Assembly: GCA_050297015.1 (NCBI GenBank)
Contig: JBNKRZ010000005.1
Span: 186,001 to 250,000 of the forward strand
Direction of reading: 5' to 3'
DNA: 64,000 nt
Origin: JACKJA01 sp050297015
GTDB lineage: Bacteria > Pseudomonadota > Alphaproteobacteria > Micavibrionales > Micavibrionaceae
Shown here: positions 1-7,750 of the stretch, one piece after another
Layout of the letters: every line of letters begins with the position of its first letter
Position numbering within the stretch: the first letter of the stretch is position 1
The notes under the pieces: generated by a model
Told to the model about the DNA's origin: nothing
Seen by the model: the letters and a program-made list of their open reading frames with translations, nothing else
Database searches by the model: none
Position numbers and translations under genes: made by a program

Positions 1-155
1 ATACCAATGGCGGCAACCACAGCAGCAACAGGGCCGAACAGATAGCTAACAAAAGCGATAGCAGGGCCGATATAGGCATGGGCCGGGCCGGGCCATGAAC
101 AAGCCAGAAAGACGAGGGCGGCAGCTAATAAAATTCTTCCTTGTGAGGCGGTCAT
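1..155 (-). CDS. Small exported protein, partial (C-terminus outside window)
   Basis: An open frame reads leftward from an ATG at 155 and runs off the window edge, giving about 51 residues. It begins with MTAS, a short basic stretch and a hydrophobic core ending in GPAHA, a good signal peptide with an AHA-type cleavage site. The mature part starts YIGPAIAFVSYLFGP and continues hydrophobic. Small exported proteins with a YIGPG-like start followed by one hydrophobic segment are frequent in proteobacteria, often beside sulfotransferase or phosphatase genes, and their function is unknown. It is divergent from the sulfotransferase gene. The truncation by the window edge limits confidence. Confidence 0.5.
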   Translation of the reverse strand, partial: MTASQGRILLAAALVFLACSWPGPAHAYIGPAIAFVSYLFGPVAAVVAAIG

Positions 156-212
156 GATATATCTCTTTAGAGTAGTGGAAATCAAGATGAACAGTCCGGT
201 TAGTATAACATC

Positions 213-1382
213 ATGACAGCAAAGGAAAATAGCCAATCGGGATATGCTTTCGTAAAACGCTTGCTGGCGGATGAAAAAATGGCGGGCGACCGTATCGGAT
301 TTGGACAGCATTGTGCTGGATGGTTGAACGCTCATGCCCGGCCGTTTTTGCGTGGATTAGGCAAGTTGGAGGCGCTAACTTTTGAGGAAACGCTTGAGGA
401 GTTTGCCATTGAAAAACCGGTTTATGTTTGCGGGTTGGCACGGGCCGGGACGACGATCCTTTTGGAACTGCTCCACGATACCAGGCAATTTGCGACGCAC
501 AGTTACCGGGATTACCCCTTTATAGATGTCCCGGTTTTGTGGAACCGCTGGCAAAAACTGGCTGGGGGTGCTCGTGGTGATGAGACACCGCGGGAGCGCG
601 CCCATCATGACGGAATTGTTATTACGCTTGATAGCCCTGAAGCGTTCGAGGAAATGGTCTGGATGGACTTCTTTCCGGGTGCTCACGATCCGGCTCACTC
701 CCATGTTTTAACGGGGAAAGACTCGCATCCGGCTTTTGAGAAATATTATCAAACCCACATTCGCAAGATTATGTTTACGCGCCGTGCCGGGCGTTATCTG
801 GCCAAGGGTAACTATAATCTGACGCGGATTGCTTATCTGGCCCAGCTTTTCCCTGATGCGCGTTTTGTTATTCCCTTGCGCGATCCGTCATCGCACATAG
901 CATCCTTGATGAAGCAGCATGACCTTTTGTGTGCTTTGGAGGAGCGCGATCCGCGCGCGGTGGATTACATGAAGTGGGCGGGGCACTATGAATTCGGGCA
1001 TGCCCGCCAGCCCATCCATTGCGGTGATGAGCAAGCCGTCCGGCGGGTGCAGGCGTATTGGCAAAAAGGTGAAGAGCTTGCAGGATGGGCGCTGTATTGG
1101 GCCATGTTGCATGAGTGGCTGGCAGAGACATTAGCGGCTGATCCGGCGTTGGCGGCACAAGTTAAAATCGTTGACTACCAAGCGCTGTGTGAACAGCCGG
1201 AGCCGCAGCTTCGCGCCGTATTCGATCACTGCGATGTGAGCGTAGACGATACGTCGTTTAAAGTGCTGGCCGGGCGTTTGAAAGCGCCGATTTACTATCG
1301 CCCTGCGTTTAGCGATGAGGAGACGGCGCAGATTGAGAAAGTCACAGGCGCGGTCTATCAAAAGCTTTTGGCGCGCGCTTAA
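213..1382 (+). CDS. Sulfotransferase family protein
   Basis: 389 residues. Near residue 70-85 there is a 5'-phosphosulfate-binding-like loop, GLARAGTTILLELLHD, and further on a 3'-phosphate-binding-like segment VIPLRDPSSHIASL, the two signature regions of PAPS-dependent sulfotransferases. Family members transfer sulfate from PAPS to carbohydrates, lipids or peptides; nothing nearby identifies the acceptor, and no PAPS-synthesis genes are in the window. There is no signal peptide, so a cytoplasmic location is expected. The ATG has only a weak ribosome-binding site. The gene converges on phoH with a 74-bp gap. The family is clear, the substrate unknown. Confidence 0.8.
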   Translation: MTAKENSQSGYAFVKRLLADEKMAGDRIGFGQHCAGWLNAHARPFLRGLGKLEALTFEETLEEFAIEKPVYVCGLARAGTTILLELLHDTRQFATHSYRDYPFIDVPVLWNRWQKLAGGARGDETPRERAHHDGIVITLDSPEAFEEMVWMDFFPGAHDPAHSHVLTGKDSHPAFEKYYQTHIRKIMFTRRAGRYLAKGNYNLTRIAYLAQLFPDARFVIPLRDPSSHIASLMKQHDLLCALEERDPRAVDYMKWAGHYEFGHARQPIHCGDEQAVRRVQAYWQKGEELAGWALYWAMLHEWLAETLAADPALAAQVKIVDYQALCEQPEPQLRAVFDHCDVSVDDTSFKVLAGRLKAPIYYRPAFSDEETAQIEKVTGAVYQKLLARA

Positions 1383-1456
1383 GTTTTTTAGCCTTCAAAG
1401 AGAAGGGGCCGACAAACCATATGCCGACCCCCACCATCTTTACGAGGAGTAAATTC

Positions 1457-2227
1457 TTATAAGACTTCAAGCATTTCCGCGACCAGCGGATGCCGCACAA
1501 TGTCCTGCTGGGCTAGCTCAACCACAGCGATATTGGGCACGTTCTCCAGCCGCCGGACGACTTCATCAAGGCCGGACATGCCATCCAGCAAGTCGCTCTG
1601 CGCCGGGTCGCCCGTGACAACCATTGTTGAATGCCATCCTAAACGGGAGAGCAGCATTTTAAGCTGGCCATAGGTGCAGTTCTGCGCTTCGTCGATCACG
1701 ACAAAGGAATTATTGAGCGTCCGGCCGCGCATAAAACCGACGGGCGCGATTTCGATTGTACCGTCTTGGAGGAACTGGCGGACTTTCTTGCCCCCCATCC
1801 GGTCGCCGAGCGCATCGTAAAGCGGGCGCAGGTAAGGCGCCATTTTCTCCTGTAAATCGCCGGGCAAAAAGCCGAGGCTTTCCCCGGCCTCCATCGCGGG
1901 ACGGGACAGAATAATCCGCTCGATTTGCCCCTTTTCTAGCGCTTCAACGGCGCTGGCAATGGCGAGGTACGTTTTCCCCGTGCCCGCCGGGCCTGTCGCG
2001 ATCGTCAGGTTTTTGGTCTTGATGGCTTCGTAGAGTTCTTGCTGGCCTTCGGAGCGTGGGCGAATATTCTTCACGTATTTTTGGTCGCGGCGGCCGTCGA
2101 TTGTATTGTCAAGCGGATGCCAGTCGAGATCGTCTTCAAATGCGGCATGGCGCACGACATTATTGCCTCCTCTGACCGCATGCAGGTTGGAATTCTGTTT
2201 GTTGTTTTTGCGGGTTTTTTTAGCCAT
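1457..2227 (-). CDS. PhoH family ATPase
   Basis: 256 residues from the chosen ATG at 2227, which has an AAGGAG ribosome-binding site 7 nt upstream; the frame stays open upstream to 2314 but has no comparable site there. After a basic, low-complexity N-terminus (MAKKTRKNNK) comes a P-loop, GPAGTGKT at residues 79-86, and a Walker B stretch VVIDEAQN at about 176-183, with SRPAMEAGESLGFLPGD between them, diagnostic of PhoH. It lacks the KH domain of the PhoL subtype. PhoH proteins are predicted RNA-acting ATPases linked to phosphate starvation in some bacteria. The gene stands alone, with an unusual hairpin-rich leader (see 2228-2541). Confidence 0.9.
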   Translation of the reverse strand: MAKKTRKNNKQNSNLHAVRGGNNVVRHAAFEDDLDWHPLDNTIDGRRDQKYVKNIRPRSEGQQELYEAIKTKNLTIATGPAGTGKTYLAIASAVEALEKGQIERIILSRPAMEAGESLGFLPGDLQEKMAPYLRPLYDALGDRMGGKKVRQFLQDGTIEIAPVGFMRGRTLNNSFVVIDEAQNCTYGQLKMLLSRLGWHSTMVVTGDPAQSDLLDGMSGLDEVVRRLENVPNIAVVELAQQDIVRHPLVAEMLEVL

Positions 2228-2259
2228 GAGAGACTCCTTTCGTGGGGTGGTCATGGTGG

Positions 2260-2288
2260 AAAAGCCTGCCGCCGGGATAGAAGCAGGC
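2260..2288 (-). terminator. Second terminator-like hairpin in phoH leader
   Basis: On the minus strand a GCCTGC/GCAGGC stem with a 13-nt loop is followed by TTTT. It begins 3 nt after the T-run of the previous hairpin. The short T-tract makes it a weaker terminator; it may have a regulatory role for phoH. Confidence 0.4.
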
Positions 2289-2290
2289 AC

Positions 2291-2316
2291 AAAAAAACCG
2301 TGCACAGACGGCACGG
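2291..2316 (-). terminator. Rho-independent terminator upstream of phoH
   Basis: On the minus strand a 6-bp perfect stem CCGTGC/GCACGG with a 7-nt loop is followed by TTTTTTT. It is placed to stop transcription arriving from the thiolase gene (2542-3669), or to attenuate phoH. Confidence 0.7.
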
Positions 2317-2541
2317 CTTAAACTTGGCTCAAAATGAAGATCGAGGCTCTCTCTCTCAGCGCCGCTCAAGGGGCCGCTAGGGGGGGAATCCGGAATTTTA
2401 TCACATACAAAGGGCAAGAAATGTCCTTCTTGATGGGGTTCCTAGCCGATCAGAACAACCGACCTGACATGCGAATCATAGCAGAAATTTTGAAAAGCTC
2501 CAAATTTGTCGTCTCGTATTTAATTTTTCCTGTAGATATTT

Positions 2542-3669
2542 TTAAACGGCTTCCAGAATCGTGGCTACACCCTGTCCGCCGCCGATGCACATGGTGGCAA
2601 GGCCTAGTGCTTTTTTCTCCCGCTGCATCAGAGAGGCAAGCTTGCCGGTAATCCGCGCGCCGGAGGCTCCCAGCGGGTGGCCCAGCGCAATCGCGCCGCC
2701 GTCGAGGTTTAGTTTTGTTTGATCCAACCCGAGTTCCTGCACGACCGACAGGGATTGCGCGGCGAAAGCTTCATTGAGTTCGATTATGTCGATGTCGCCG
2801 AGCGTTACGCCTGCGCGGGCTAGCGCCTTTTGTGTGGCCGGGACCGGCCCGATGCCCATGATATCCGCCGCACAGCCAGCTGTCGCAATGGATTTAATGC
2901 GCGCGATGATCGGCAACTTGTTTGCCTTGGCATAGTCTTCGGATGCGACCAGAACCGCCGCCGCGCCATCAGTAAGCGGGGAGGACGTTGCCGCCGTGAC
3001 ACTGCCCTTTTCATCAAAGGCGGGTTTAAGCCCGGCCAAAGATTCCAGCGTTGTGTCGGGGCGGATGCAGCCGTCTTCGCTCACATCGCCGATGGTAACG
3101 ATTTCATTGCTAAATTTTCCGCTTTCGCGGGCATCGGCGGCTTTTTTGTGGGAATCAAAGGCGAATTGTTCCTGATCCGTGCGGGCGATTTTATATTTCT
3201 TGGCGAGATTTTCCGCTGTCTCACCCATGCTCATGTAAGCCTGCGGGTAAGTTTCACCGAGCGCGGGGTTAGGCATGGGGTTAAAGCCGCCCATCGGAAT
3301 ACGGCTCATCGATTCGATCCCGGCGCAGATAAACACATCGCCCGCGCCCATCTGGATATAACCGGCAGCCATATGGATTGTTGTCATGGAAGAGCCGCAA
3401 AAACGGTTGAGTGTCGCGCCCGCCACACTTTCCGGCAGGCCCGCCAGCGTGCCGACGAGGCGCCCGATGTTAAAGCCTTGTTCGGCTTCCGGGAAAGCGC
3501 AGCCCATCAAAAGGTCTTCGATGTCTTCCGGTTTAACGCCCGTTTCGGTGAGCAATTCTTTTATAACGGCGGCGGCGATATCGTCGGGCCGGGTTTTGGC
3601 CAGCGCACCTTTATTGGCAAAATGAAACGGGGAGCGCTTGTAGCCGCACAAAACAACGGATTTTTCCAT
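2542..3669 (-). CDS. Acetyl-CoA acyltransferase (thiolase)
   Basis: 375 residues. The acyl-accepting cysteine is Cys91 in NRFCGSSMTTIHMAAG. The C-terminal half has NEAFAAQ, GGAIALGHPLGASGARI and CIGGGQG, which carry the catalytic His and second Cys of the thiolase fold. It should either cleave 3-ketoacyl-CoA in beta-oxidation or condense acetyl-CoA units. The sequence resembles the FadA/FadI class more than a PhaA-type enzyme, but I cannot settle this by eye. At 375 residues it is slightly shorter than the usual 390-400. The start has an AGAAGG site. It is divergent from the FYDLN-acid gene with a 180-bp gap that probably holds both promoters. No fadB partner is nearby. Confidence 0.9.
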   Translation of the reverse strand: MEKSVVLCGYKRSPFHFANKGALAKTRPDDIAAAVIKELLTETGVKPEDIEDLLMGCAFPEAEQGFNIGRLVGTLAGLPESVAGATLNRFCGSSMTTIHMAAGYIQMGAGDVFICAGIESMSRIPMGGFNPMPNPALGETYPQAYMSMGETAENLAKKYKIARTDQEQFAFDSHKKAADARESGKFSNEIVTIGDVSEDGCIRPDTTLESLAGLKPAFDEKGSVTAATSSPLTDGAAAVLVASEDYAKANKLPIIARIKSIATAGCAADIMGIGPVPATQKALARAGVTLGDIDIIELNEAFAAQSLSVVQELGLDQTKLNLDGGAIALGHPLGASGARITGKLASLMQREKKALGLATMCIGGGQGVATILEAV

Positions 3670-3849
3670 GGTGAGAGCCTTCTGTGAAAGGTTTGATTCT
3701 TATGCTGTTCAATAGATTAACTTTAATTGGAAGAATAATCCATGCCCTTGATCGCATTTTGCCTTTGACATTGATTCCAAAATCGGGCATCTCGGAAAAC
3801 GCAAGCAAGATTAAACCAAGAATCATATCGTTTTACGGAGGATATAAAT

Positions 3850-4275
3850 ATGGCGTCTGCCGATAAAAAAGGATTGAAACGCATTTGCCCGAGTTGCGGA
3901 ACGCGTTACTACGATTTCAATAAACGCCCGGCTGTTTGCCCCAGCTGTAAGGCAGAATTTTCCGCCGATGCGAAAGTAAAAAGCCGTCGTGGCCGAAGTG
4001 CTGCCGCCGATGATGAAGGGCAGGTTACAAAGGCAACCGCCGCTGATGCGGAGACAAATGACGACCTGGAGGATGAAGACGACGATCTGGAGGATGATGT
4101 TGTAAGTCTCGACGATGTCGATGAAGATGATAACGACGGTGACGATGACAATCTTGATGATGATCTGGAGGGTGATCTGGACCTTGATGATCTGGACGAC
4201 ACGCTCGATGACGATCTGGATGATGACCTTGACGATGATCTTGGCGTTAATCTGGACGACGATGACGACAAATAG
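3850..4275 (+). CDS. FYDLN-acid family protein (TIGR02300-like)
   Basis: 141 residues. The N-terminus holds two CxxC knuckles, Cys13/Cys16 and Cys30/Cys33, probably binding zinc, around the family motif, here YYDFN at 20-24 (usually FYDLN). From about residue 60 the protein is almost only Asp, Glu, Leu and Val (repeats such as DDLEDD and LDDDLDDD), so the C-terminal half is strongly acidic and probably disordered. The family is restricted largely to Alphaproteobacteria and has no assigned function. A GGAGG site lies 8 nt before the ATG. prmA follows after 26 bp, so the two are probably cotranscribed. Confidence 0.85.
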   Translation: MASADKKGLKRICPSCGTRYYDFNKRPAVCPSCKAEFSADAKVKSRRGRSAAADDEGQVTKATAADAETNDDLEDEDDDLEDDVVSLDDVDEDDNDGDDDNLDDDLEGDLDLDDLDDTLDDDLDDDLDDDLGVNLDDDDDK

Positions 4276-4301
4276 TGATGAACGTGAGGGGATAAGCCTT
4301 A

Positions 4302-5207
4302 ATGTCTGTCCCACTTTATAAAGTAACACTGACATTACCTGCCGATCTGGGTGAACCTCAGGTCGGCAGTCTTTCTATGTGTCTGGAGGATATGGCGCTG
4401 GCAACATCCGTTTTGTCACCGAAAGACGGGCATGGTTGGCGGGTGGAATGGATATGTTCCCAAGCGCCGGATGAAAGGGATTGCGCTATCCGTTTGGCGT
4501 TGATACAGGAGGTTTCCAAGGTCGAAGCTGAAGCGGTCAACGACCATGACTGGATCATTGAAGAACTGCAGACAGCTAACTGGCTGGAGGAAGCGTACCG
4601 TCCGGTTCCAGCCTTTTCCGTTGGTGCATTTTTTATTTACGGCGCGGATTATGATGAAGTTGTTCCCGATGGGCAAACAGGATTGTTTATTGAGGCCGCA
4701 ACGGCTTTCGGTTCCGGCGAGCACGGCACGACGGCCGGCTGTTTGAAAGCTTTGCAGGATTTGAAAGCGGAGGGGCTTGTGCCGGAGCGTATTTTGGATC
4801 TAGGCACGGGATCGGGCATTCTGGCTTTGGCTGCGCAAAGGTTATGGCCGGGGGCGGTGATCCTTGCAACCGATATAGAGGACGAAGCCGTCCGGGTCGC
4901 GCAACGCCATTGTGAGATTAACAACGCGCCGGGAATTATGTGCTTGCAGAGCGACGGTTTTGCGGCGCCGGCAATAGCCGAAAACGGGCCGTATGACTTG
5001 ATTATCGCCAATATCCTTGCCGCGCCGCTTAAAGAGATGGCAGCGGATTTGGCAGCGGCTCTGGCCTCCGGCGGGCGGGCGGTCTTGTCTGGTATGTTGC
5101 AGGAGCAGGTCGCAACGCTGGAAGAAGTCTACGCGGCGCAAGGGCTTTCCACGAAAAGGCGCTACGACGAAAGCGAATGGTCTGCCTTAATTTTGAATCA
5201 TAAATAG
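4302..5207 (+). CDS. prmA: Ribosomal protein L11 methyltransferase
   Basis: 301 residues. The class I SAM-binding motif DLGTGSGILALAA is at 166-178, preceded by the family signature EAATAFGSGEHGTT (131-144) and followed by DLIIANILAAPL, the PrmA form of the motif IV segment. PrmA trimethylates ribosomal protein L11 in the cytoplasm. The N-terminal domain (about residues 1-110) is the L11-recognition part and is more divergent. It follows the FYDLN-acid gene closely. Its last 10 bases overlap the end of the convergent HAD gene. Confidence 0.9.
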   Translation: MSVPLYKVTLTLPADLGEPQVGSLSMCLEDMALATSVLSPKDGHGWRVEWICSQAPDERDCAIRLALIQEVSKVEAEAVNDHDWIIEELQTANWLEEAYRPVPAFSVGAFFIYGADYDEVVPDGQTGLFIEAATAFGSGEHGTTAGCLKALQDLKAEGLVPERILDLGTGSGILALAAQRLWPGAVILATDIEDEAVRVAQRHCEINNAPGIMCLQSDGFAAPAIAENGPYDLIIANILAAPLKEMAADLAAALASGGRAVLSGMLQEQVATLEEVYAAQGLSTKRRYDESEWSALILNHK

Positions 5208-5854
5208 CTAAGCAAATCATTCATATCGGCGATGATGTCGTCAGCCCCCGCTTCCCGGAGTGTTTGGCCGTGTTCCTCATCACAGTGCCCGCCGCCGATA
5301 AAACCGATTGTGGTTATACCCGCCGCTTTTCCGGCCAGAACGCCATTGCGGGAGTCTTCAACAACGATGCAGTTTTCCGGCGTTGTTTCCATTTGCGCCG
5401 CTACGTACAGGAACAAGTCAGGGGCGGGTTTCGGATGAGCGACAACATCGGCGGAATAAACATGATCGCCGAAATAATCCGCCAGCCCGGTCAAGGCCAG
5501 TTTCCGGTGCAGTAGAGCCGTGCCGGAACTAGAAGCTACACATTTGGGAACATTAAGCGTTGCCAGCGTCTCTATAATAGTAGGAATGGCTGCGAGTTCA
5601 GCCTCAAATTTGGCTTTCACGGTATTCATTAATTTTTCTGGAAAACCCTTCGGCAGAGGCGTTCTAAATTGTTCCTGATGATCTTTTTCCAGTTCGGCGA
5701 AGAATGCTTGTTCCCCACGGCCCAAGAAGCGTTTTTGAAAGGCAACGGGTTCATAAACCATTCCGATTTCAGCTAGTGCCGCCAGTTCTACTTTTTTATA
5801 AATAATCTCGCTGTCAACCAGAACGCCATCACAGTCGAAAATTACGGTTTTCAT
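5198..5854 (-). CDS. HAD-superfamily hydrolase, beta-phosphoglucomutase-like
   Basis: 218 residues. HAD motif I is FDCDGVLVDSE (Asp nucleophile at residue 8 and second Asp at 10), motif II is the SSSGT segment, motif III the Lys in HPKPAPDLFLY, and motif IV EDSRNGVLAGKAAG. The helical cap between motifs I and II places it in the beta-phosphoglucomutase/phosphatase subfamily. The substrate is probably a small sugar phosphate or another phosphomonoester. The start is only 3 bp downstream of the glmS stop on the same strand, suggesting cotranscription with glmS. Confidence 0.8.
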   Translation of the reverse strand: MKTVIFDCDGVLVDSEIIYKKVELAALAEIGMVYEPVAFQKRFLGRGEQAFFAELEKDHQEQFRTPLPKGFPEKLMNTVKAKFEAELAAIPTIIETLATLNVPKCVASSSGTALLHRKLALTGLADYFGDHVYSADVVAHPKPAPDLFLYVAAQMETTPENCIVVEDSRNGVLAGKAAGITTIGFIGGGHCDEEHGQTLREAGADDIIADMNDLLSYL

Positions 5855-5857
5855 GGT

Positions 5858-7690
5858 CTATTCCACCGTTACGGATTTCGCGAGGTTGCGGGGCTGGTCG
5901 ACATCCGTGCCTTTGGCGATCGCAACATAGTAGGCGAGAATTTGCACGGGCAAAGCATATAAAATGGCAGCAACGAAGTCATTTACGCGCCCCAATTCTA
6001 TTTTCCACTGCACATGATCCGACAATTTATCGCAACCTTCTTTATCGGAAATGAGGAGGATTTTTCCACCGCGCGCGACGTTTTCCTGAATGTTGGAGGC
6101 GGTTTTATCAAACAGGCGCTCATTCCCCGGTGCGAGAACAACGATCGGCATTTGCTCGTCGATCAGGGCGATGGGGCCGTGTTTAAGCTCCCCGGCGGCG
6201 TAGCCTTCGGCATGAATGTAAGAAACTTCCTTGAGTTTGAGCGCGCCCTCCATCGCCAGCGGATAAAGGCTCCCCCGGCCGAGATAGAGCATATGTTGCG
6301 CTTCGGCGATATCGCGGGCCATGGCTTTGATCGGCTCTTCACATTCGTTTAGAACCGCGGCGGCTTGTGTCGGGATATGGCGCAAGGCATCCGTCATGGT
6401 GGCTAGTTCGTCCTGCTCTACGGTGCCCTTGCGGATCGCCAATGCGAGGGTCAGGCAAGCCATGGTGGTGAGCTGCGTCGTAAAGGCTTTGGTGGAAGCC
6501 ACGCCGATTTCCGGCCCGGCCAGCGTGTGCATCACGTGGTCGGATTCGCGCTCAATGGTGCTTTCAATGGTGTTGACGATGGAGAGGATCGTCTGCCCCT
6601 GCCGCTTGCAATAGCGCAGCGCTTCGAGCGTGTCGAGCGTTTCCCCGGACTGAGAGACAAACAGGGCCACGCCGCCCTTGGGCATTGGTGCCTCGCGGTA
6701 ACGGAATTCAGAAGCAATGTCGATCTCACAAGGCACGCGCGCAATTTGCTCCAGCCAGTATTTAGCGGTCATGCAGGCGTAAAAGGCCGTGCCGCAAGCA
6801 ACCAGCGTAATGCGTGGCGCGTTTTCGAGGGCGTTTAAGATATCCTCCGGCATGGAAATATCTCCGGTGGCCGGGTTGATGAAGGAATTCAGCGTATCGC
6901 CAATCACGGCAGGCTGTTCGTAAATTTCCTTGAGCATGAAGTGACGGTAGCCGTCCTTGCCGGTCGTGGCGCCGCTTTGCGCGGTAATGCGGACGGGACG
7001 CGCGACGGGCTGATTATCGTTCACGTAAATCTCCGCCCCCGCACGCGTAAGCTGCACACGGTCACCGTCTTCAAGGAAACAGATTTTTTTGGTGAGCGGG
7101 GCCAATGCGTAGGAATCGGAGGCGAGATACATTTCTCCGTCACCGTAACCGACGGCCAGCGGCGTGCCTTGCCGCGCCCCGATCATAAGGTTATGTTCGC
7201 CTGCAAAAATCAGGGCCACGGCAAACGCACCTTCGAGGCGGTCGAGGGCCTTGTTGGCAGCTTTTCGTGGGGAAAGCCCTTGCGTCAGGTAATGCGTGAC
7301 GAGGTGTGCGATGACTTCTGTATCGGTGTCTGTTTCAAAGCGGCATTGGTTTTCCTCTAGTTCGCTCTTGAGCGTGGCGTAATTCTCGATAATGCCGTTA
7401 TGGACGACGGCGACGCGGTCCGTGGCGTGTGGATGAGCGTTGTTTTCCGTCGGACCGCCATGCGTGGCCCAGCGCGTGTGGCCGATCCCGGTTGTGCCTT
7501 TGAGCGGATGGCTTTCCAGCTTTTCATCAAGATTGGCGATTTTGCCTTGTGCGCGGCAGCGGTCGATATGCCCGTTGGAAAGCGTCGCGATACCGGCGCT
7601 GTCATAGCCGCGATATTCCAGCCGTCGCAAGCCCTCAACCAACAGCGGGGCCACATCTTTTTCACCAAGTATTCCTATAATGCCGCACAT
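5858..7690 (-). CDS. glmS: Glutamine--fructose-6-phosphate aminotransferase (isomerizing)
   Basis: 610 residues, the normal length. The N-terminus is MCGIIGILG, where Cys2 becomes the N-terminal nucleophile of the glutaminase domain. Two SIS sugar-isomerase domains follow, with VSQSGETLDTLEAL in the first and the conserved end NLAKSVTVE. The enzyme makes glucosamine-6-phosphate for peptidoglycan and lipopolysaccharide. It lies downstream of glmU (60-bp gap) on the same strand, so the two steps of UDP-GlcNAc synthesis are adjacent. No glmS ribozyme is expected or seen. Confidence 0.97.
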   Translation of the reverse strand: MCGIIGILGEKDVAPLLVEGLRRLEYRGYDSAGIATLSNGHIDRCRAQGKIANLDEKLESHPLKGTTGIGHTRWATHGGPTENNAHPHATDRVAVVHNGIIENYATLKSELEENQCRFETDTDTEVIAHLVTHYLTQGLSPRKAANKALDRLEGAFAVALIFAGEHNLMIGARQGTPLAVGYGDGEMYLASDSYALAPLTKKICFLEDGDRVQLTRAGAEIYVNDNQPVARPVRITAQSGATTGKDGYRHFMLKEIYEQPAVIGDTLNSFINPATGDISMPEDILNALENAPRITLVACGTAFYACMTAKYWLEQIARVPCEIDIASEFRYREAPMPKGGVALFVSQSGETLDTLEALRYCKRQGQTILSIVNTIESTIERESDHVMHTLAGPEIGVASTKAFTTQLTTMACLTLALAIRKGTVEQDELATMTDALRHIPTQAAAVLNECEEPIKAMARDIAEAQHMLYLGRGSLYPLAMEGALKLKEVSYIHAEGYAAGELKHGPIALIDEQMPIVVLAPGNERLFDKTASNIQENVARGGKILLISDKEGCDKLSDHVQWKIELGRVNDFVAAILYALPVQILAYYVAIAKGTDVDQPRNLAKSVTVE

Positions 7691-7712
7691 ATTGTTTTTC
7701 CTTTCTTATTTA

Positions 7713-7746
7713 TCCCCTCCCCCCTTTCAAGGAGGGGGAGGGATTA
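7713..7746. repeat. C-rich/G-rich imperfect palindrome between glmU and glmS
   Basis: An imperfect inverted repeat, pyrimidine run then purine run around a TTTCAA centre (TCCCCTCCCCCCT against AGGAGGGGGAGGGA). It fills half of the 60-bp gap between glmU and glmS. It could fold as a hairpin in the glmU-glmS transcript. It resembles common intergenic palindromes; no T-run follows, so it is not called a terminator. Confidence 0.5.
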
Positions 7747-7750
7747 TTTA

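Larger units (their letters stand above)
2228..2541 (-). promoter_or_regulatory. phoH 5' region with two tandem terminator-like hairpins
   Basis: This 314-bp gap lies between the thiolase stop and the phoH start, both on the minus strand. Reading the minus strand there are two intrinsic-terminator-like structures in a row: stem CCGTGC/GCACGG at 2298-2316 followed by seven T, then stem GCCTGC/GCAGGC at 2264-2288 followed by four T. Both lie upstream of the phoH ribosome-binding site. The first may end transcripts coming from the thiolase gene; the second lies only about 35 nt before the phoH ATG, so an attenuator or leader structure is possible. The remainder (2320-2541) shows no gene I can support. 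Confidence 0.45.

Noticed and set aside
2830..3687. 285-codon open frame opposite the thiolase
   Set aside because: Shadow of a well-supported gene; no motif or ribosome-binding site.
3823..4335. Ile/Val-rich frame opposite the FYDLN-acid gene that looks like a membrane protein
   Set aside because: The reversed complement of Asp-rich codons gives Ile/Val codons, so the hydrophobicity is an artefact.
5858..7750. glmS ribozyme
   Set aside because: This riboswitch is known in Firmicutes; the 60-bp gap before glmS holds only a C-rich palindrome.
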